Source: Desulfovibrionales bacterium GWA2_65_9
GTDB lineage: Bacteria > Desulfobacterota > Desulfovibrionia > Desulfovibrionales > Desulfovibrionaceae
DNA: 8,562 bases
Assembly (NCBI GenBank): GCA_001799475.1
Contig: MGTN01000152.1
Span: forward strand, 36,808 to 45,369
Direction of reading: 5' to 3'
In this document: positions 5,889 to 8,562 of the stretch, piece after piece
Layout: every line of letters starts with the position of its first letter
How positions within the stretch are numbered: the stretch's first letter is position 1
Position numbers and translations under genes: made by a program
Notes under the pieces: generated by a model
What the model was told of the DNA's origin: nothing
Databases searched by the model: none
The model's input: the letters and a program-made list of their open reading frames with translations, nothing else

Positions 5889-7253
5889 TTGACGATGCAT
5901 TTATCCCGTTCCGGGGTGCTATTCCTGCTTGCGCTGATCATGGCGCTGGCAGTCGGACTGTTCCTGAACACGCAGGAGCACCGGCTGGGGAGTGGCGTTT
6001 GGCCCAACTATACCCTGGACGCTTTGCAGTCCATAGAAATTTCCACGCGTGGCGAACGCTATACCCTTGTCAATGAGCCGTCCGGCTGGGTTGTGCGCAG
6101 CGAAGGTGCTGAACCGGACGCCTTGCCAACCCCGGCGGACAAAGCCAGGATCGAGGCCCTGCTTGGGGCCATCTCCCACCACCGTCCCACCCAGAGCCTG
6201 GGCCAGGTGCCCACCCCTGAACTGGCCGGATACGGTTTCGCCGAACCCACAGTACGCATCCTGCTCCGGCCCTCGACCCTGGGCCTGGGCGAAGTGCTCC
6301 TGACCTTTGGCCACGAGGCGCCCACCGGCGCGGCCGTGTATGCCCAGAGTTCCCTCTCTGACGGGGTGGTGTTCCTGCTCGACGCCAGCATCTTGCACCA
6401 GATCGATAAGCCCTCGGAACATTATTTTGACTACCGCATGCTTGAACTGTCCACGGACGATGCCCAGCGCCTGACCGTCACCGGCGCTTCAAGCATCCAG
6501 TGGGAGCTTGAGCGCAAGGACGACACCTTTGTTTTTCTGCGCCCGGAGTCCCTCAAGGGCTCCTCGGTGTCCTCCTCCGAGGTCCGCCTCTTTCTGCATA
6601 ATTTGTCTGCCATCTGCGCCGACAGCATCCTGACCAGAAACGACCGGCAGCCTGCGGGACGCCCTTCCTTCACCCTGGACATCCAAACGTCCAAGGCAAC
6701 GGAGCCCCTGCGCCTGGAGGTCTTTCCCCAGAGCGAGACCGAACAGGTCTTTGGCCGTTCGACCCGCCACCCCGCAGGTTTCCTGCTGGAGCGTGACAAG
6801 GCCAGAACCCTGTTCCGGCTGGCCTTTGACATGCAGTGGCGAGGCGTCATCACCTATGATTCGGCCCGCGTTCAGAGCGCCAGAATCTACTCGGTCATGG
6901 GCAACCAGACCCTGGTGGCGGAGAATTCCGCCTCAGGCTGGGAGGATCGGGACCATGGCCGCACGCTCGCCGGACTTGACTTGTCGCTGTGGCGACTTAA
7001 AGAGTTACGATTCGAAGCGGAACCGGTGGCCAAACTGGGCTATCCGGCGGTGCAACGTTTGGCTTTGGATTTGTATACAAAGGATGCCAAGATATTGACT
7101 TCCTTTACATTCTATTCCGACCCCAGGCTTCCGCCTGACCAGTGCTGGCTCAAGGTCGGCTCTGAGGAGATGTTTTATCCTGTCGGCAACCAGATCATCG
7201 AGGAATTGCAAGGCTACCTGCCTTCACGTCCGCTCCGGCCCTCAGGGGAATAA
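5889..7253 (+). CDS. DUF4340 domain-containing protein with N-terminal membrane anchor
   Basis: A 454-residue protein of unknown function. Residues about 8-27 form one hydrophobic segment (signal anchor or uncleaved signal peptide), so the rest is probably periplasmic. The body fits the DUF4340 pattern: a strand pair ending in a tryptophan (ALQSIEIS...GWVVR), a small helix (IEALLGAIS) and the GYG-x-x-x-P motif (LAGYGFAEPTVRILL, 112-126). Two further stretches (about 190-301 and 326-444) show a similar order of strands and helix, suggesting three tandem modules. DUF4340 proteins are often encoded beside gliding-type ABC transporter genes (GldG-like), but none is seen here. The start is uncertain: TTG at 5889 has GGAAGG 6 nt upstream, while the in-frame ATG at 5895 is 12 nt from it. 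The stop is 50 nt before rpoZ with no clear terminator, so read-through into rpoZ is possible. Confidence 0.82.
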   Translation: MTMHLSRSGVLFLLALIMALAVGLFLNTQEHRLGSGVWPNYTLDALQSIEISTRGERYTLVNEPSGWVVRSEGAEPDALPTPADKARIEALLGAISHHRPTQSLGQVPTPELAGYGFAEPTVRILLRPSTLGLGEVLLTFGHEAPTGAAVYAQSSLSDGVVFLLDASILHQIDKPSEHYFDYRMLELSTDDAQRLTVTGASSIQWELERKDDTFVFLRPESLKGSSVSSSEVRLFLHNLSAICADSILTRNDRQPAGRPSFTLDIQTSKATEPLRLEVFPQSETEQVFGRSTRHPAGFLLERDKARTLFRLAFDMQWRGVITYDSARVQSARIYSVMGNQTLVAENSASGWEDRDHGRTLAGLDLSLWRLKELRFEAEPVAKLGYPAVQRLALDLYTKDAKILTSFTFYSDPRLPPDQCWLKVGSEEMFYPVGNQIIEELQGYLPSRPLRPSGE

Positions 7254-7291
7254 CCCGGTAATGGTGCGTAGTTGTCCAAAGTTGTTCGTTC

Positions 7292-7297
7292 AAGGAG
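7292..7297 (+). promoter_or_regulatory. Ribosome binding site of rpoZ
   Basis: AAGGAG ends 6 nt before the ATG at 7304. An out-of-frame ATG at 7300 sits between them but is too close to the site to be used, so 7304 is the start. Confidence 0.8.
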
Positions 7298-7303
7298 ACA
7301 TGC

Positions 7304-7528
7304 ATGGCAAGAATTACTGTTGAAGATTGTCTGGCCAAGGTCGGCAACCGCTTTCTCATCGTCCAGATGGCCATCAAACGTGTGAAGCAGTATCGTGAAG
7401 GGTACCCCCCTCTGATCGAGTCGAACAACAAGGAAGCGGTCACCGCCCTGCGCGAGATCGCCCGAGGAAAGGTCTTGCCCGGCGAGTCCATCCCCGAGGC
7501 CGGTATCCACGCCCCTGGCGAAAAATAG
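7304..7528 (+). CDS. rpoZ: RNA polymerase omega subunit
   Basis: Omega is the small subunit that helps fold and hold the beta-prime subunit of RNA polymerase. The 74-residue product begins MARITVEDCLAKVGNRFLIV, which matches the conserved omega N-terminus (ARxTVxD...NRFxLV). It continues with AIKRVKQY and ends with the family stretch VTALREIARGKV at 46-57. The length is normal for omega. The start is set by the AAGGAG site. It lies 50 nt after the DUF4340 gene and 9 nt before dnaJ. In many bacteria rpoZ sits next to gmk and spoT, so its place directly before dnaJ is a different arrangement, perhaps typical of this lineage. Confidence 0.95.
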   Translation: MARITVEDCLAKVGNRFLIVQMAIKRVKQYREGYPPLIESNNKEAVTALREIARGKVLPGESIPEAGIHAPGEK

Positions 7529-7537
7529 TCAAAGCTC

Positions 7538-8562
7538 ATGGCCAAACGTGATTTTTACGAAATCCTCGGGGTGCAGAAGAACGCCTCCGAAGATGAGCTC
7601 AAGCGTGCGTACCGTAAGCTGGCCTTGGAGCATCACCCTGACCGCAATCAGGGGGATGCCGAGTCTGAGTCCAAGTTCAAGGAAGCTGCCGAGGCGTATG
7701 ACGTGCTGCGCGACCCCGAGAAACGCCGCCGCTACGACACCTTCGGCCACGAAGGTTTGAACGGCGGGGCCGGGGGTTTCAGTTCGTCCGAGGACATCTT
7801 CGGGGCCTTCAGCGACATCTTTGGCGAAGTCTTCGGCTTTGCTGGCGGGGCCCGGGCAGGGGGCCGCCGCGCGAGCGCCGGCATGGACCTGCGCTACAAC
7901 CTGAACATCACCTTCCGGCAGGCCGCCAAGGGTGATGAGGTTGTGCTCAAGATCCCGGTCAGCGTGCCGTGCGAGTCCTGCAAGGGGACCGGCGCCGAGC
8001 CCGGTACGGACATGAAGACCTGCGGCCAGTGCCGTGGCAGCGGCCACGTCCAACAGGCTCAGGGCTTCTTCCGCATCTCCGTGACCTGCCCCAGCTGTCA
8101 TGGCCGCGGCAAGATCATCAGCCAGTTCTGCGCCACCTGCCGGGGCGGCGGACAGACCAGCGAGGTGCGCGAACTCAAGGTGCGCATCCCGGCCGGTGTG
8201 GACGACGGCTCCCGCTTGCGTCTGCGCAACGAGGGCGAGCCCGGCATCAATGGCGGGCCCCCAGGCGATCTCTACGTGGTCATGAGCGTGGAGCCGGATA
8301 AGACCTTTGAGCGCCAGGGCCAGAACCTGGTGCTGCACAGGAGCGTCAGTTTCGTTCAGGCCACCCTGGGCGACAAGATCGAGGTGCCGACCCTGGACGA
8401 GCCCATCACCGTGGACATCCCCAAGGGCACCCAGGGCGGCGAGGTCTTCCAGCTGCGCGGGCTGGGCATGCCGCACCCCGGCAGCAGCCGCAAGGGCGAC
8501 CTGCTCATCGAGATCAAGGTGGAGACCCCCACCTCGCTTTCCTCTCGCCAGGAGGAGCTTCT
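7538..8562 (+). CDS. dnaJ: DnaJ (Hsp40) co-chaperone, C-terminus cut by window end
   Basis: DnaJ delivers unfolded proteins to DnaK and stimulates its ATPase. The frame is open from ATG 7538 to the window edge (341 full codons), and about 30-40 residues are probably missing. Domains in order: J domain (1-70) with HPD at 33-35 and the QKNASEDELKRAYRKLAL helix region; a short G/F-rich linker (about 75-110); a zinc-binding domain with four CxxCxGxG repeats starting at C145, C162, C184 and C198, all eight cysteines present; and the C-terminal substrate-binding domains (RIPAGVDDGSRLRLRNEG, then VSFVQATLGDKIEVPTLD and GTQGGEVFQLRGLGMP). This is the full class A architecture. It starts 9 nt after rpoZ with no strong ribosome site of its own, suggesting translational coupling. 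dnaK and grpE are not in the window. CbpA is excluded because it lacks the zinc fingers. Confidence 0.97.
   Translation, partial: MAKRDFYEILGVQKNASEDELKRAYRKLALEHHPDRNQGDAESESKFKEAAEAYDVLRDPEKRRRYDTFGHEGLNGGAGGFSSSEDIFGAFSDIFGEVFGFAGGARAGGRRASAGMDLRYNLNITFRQAAKGDEVVLKIPVSVPCESCKGTGAEPGTDMKTCGQCRGSGHVQQAQGFFRISVTCPSCHGRGKIISQFCATCRGGGQTSEVRELKVRIPAGVDDGSRLRLRNEGEPGINGGPPGDLYVVMSVEPDKTFERQGQNLVLHRSVSFVQATLGDKIEVPTLDEPITVDIPKGTQGGEVFQLRGLGMPHPGSSRKGDLLIEIKVETPTSLSSRQEEL

Noticed and set aside
7071..7080. Palindrome TTGTATACAA
   Set aside because: It lies inside the DUF4340 coding region (L-Y-T-K codons) and is only 10 bp, so it is probably chance.
7529..8476. Open frame of 315 codons on the minus strand over dnaJ
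   Set aside because: It is antisense to a clear DnaJ with all domain motifs intact, and the predicted protein is a low-complexity Ala/Gly/Leu/His mix.

Overview
The window looks like chromosomal DNA of a GC-rich member of the Desulfovibrionales (Desulfovibrio or Desulfomicrobium type). The case rests on protein style only: the FlhB, FlhA, FliR, omega and DnaJ sequences, and the fliR-flhB-flhA-flhF gene order, resemble those of that group. No 16S rRNA or other decisive marker is present. There is no sign of phage, IS element, CRISPR array, tRNA or rRNA.

Left part (1-5677, all minus strand, so read right to left): a short TtcA-type tRNA thiolation enzyme, a membrane-anchored M23 (LytM-type) peptidoglycan hydrolase, then the flagellar export genes fliR, flhB and flhA, and the first ten codons of flhF at the window edge. 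FliR, FlhB and FlhA are core membrane parts of the flagellar type III export gate. FlhF sets flagellum position and number. The flagellar genes are tightly spaced (23, 57 and 4 nt gaps) and look like one transcription unit. The peptidase precedes fliR by 137 nt and may belong to the same unit.

Middle (5678-5888): a divergent intergenic region of about 210 bp with a candidate promoter for the rightward genes.

Right part (5889-8562, plus strand): a DUF4340 protein with an N-terminal membrane segment and what look like three repeated modules, then rpoZ (RNA polymerase omega) and dnaJ (Hsp40 co-chaperone), the last cut by the window end. rpoZ and dnaJ are 9 nt apart and probably co-transcribed.

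The most notable observation is in flhA. The frame is open from start to stop, but about 80 residues that FlhA proteins normally carry are absent. The protein passes directly from the 'VVIP..HLR.NLQ' strand of subdomain D1 to 'FLGRQEVQELL', so it lacks the second part of D1 and all of D2, including the dimple where export chaperones dock. The observed 613 residues plus about 80 gives the usual length of about 690. This is either a real in-frame deletion that probably cripples export of late flagellar substrates, or an assembly collapse. Otherwise this is an ordinary housekeeping and motility region, and I see no new multi-gene system.
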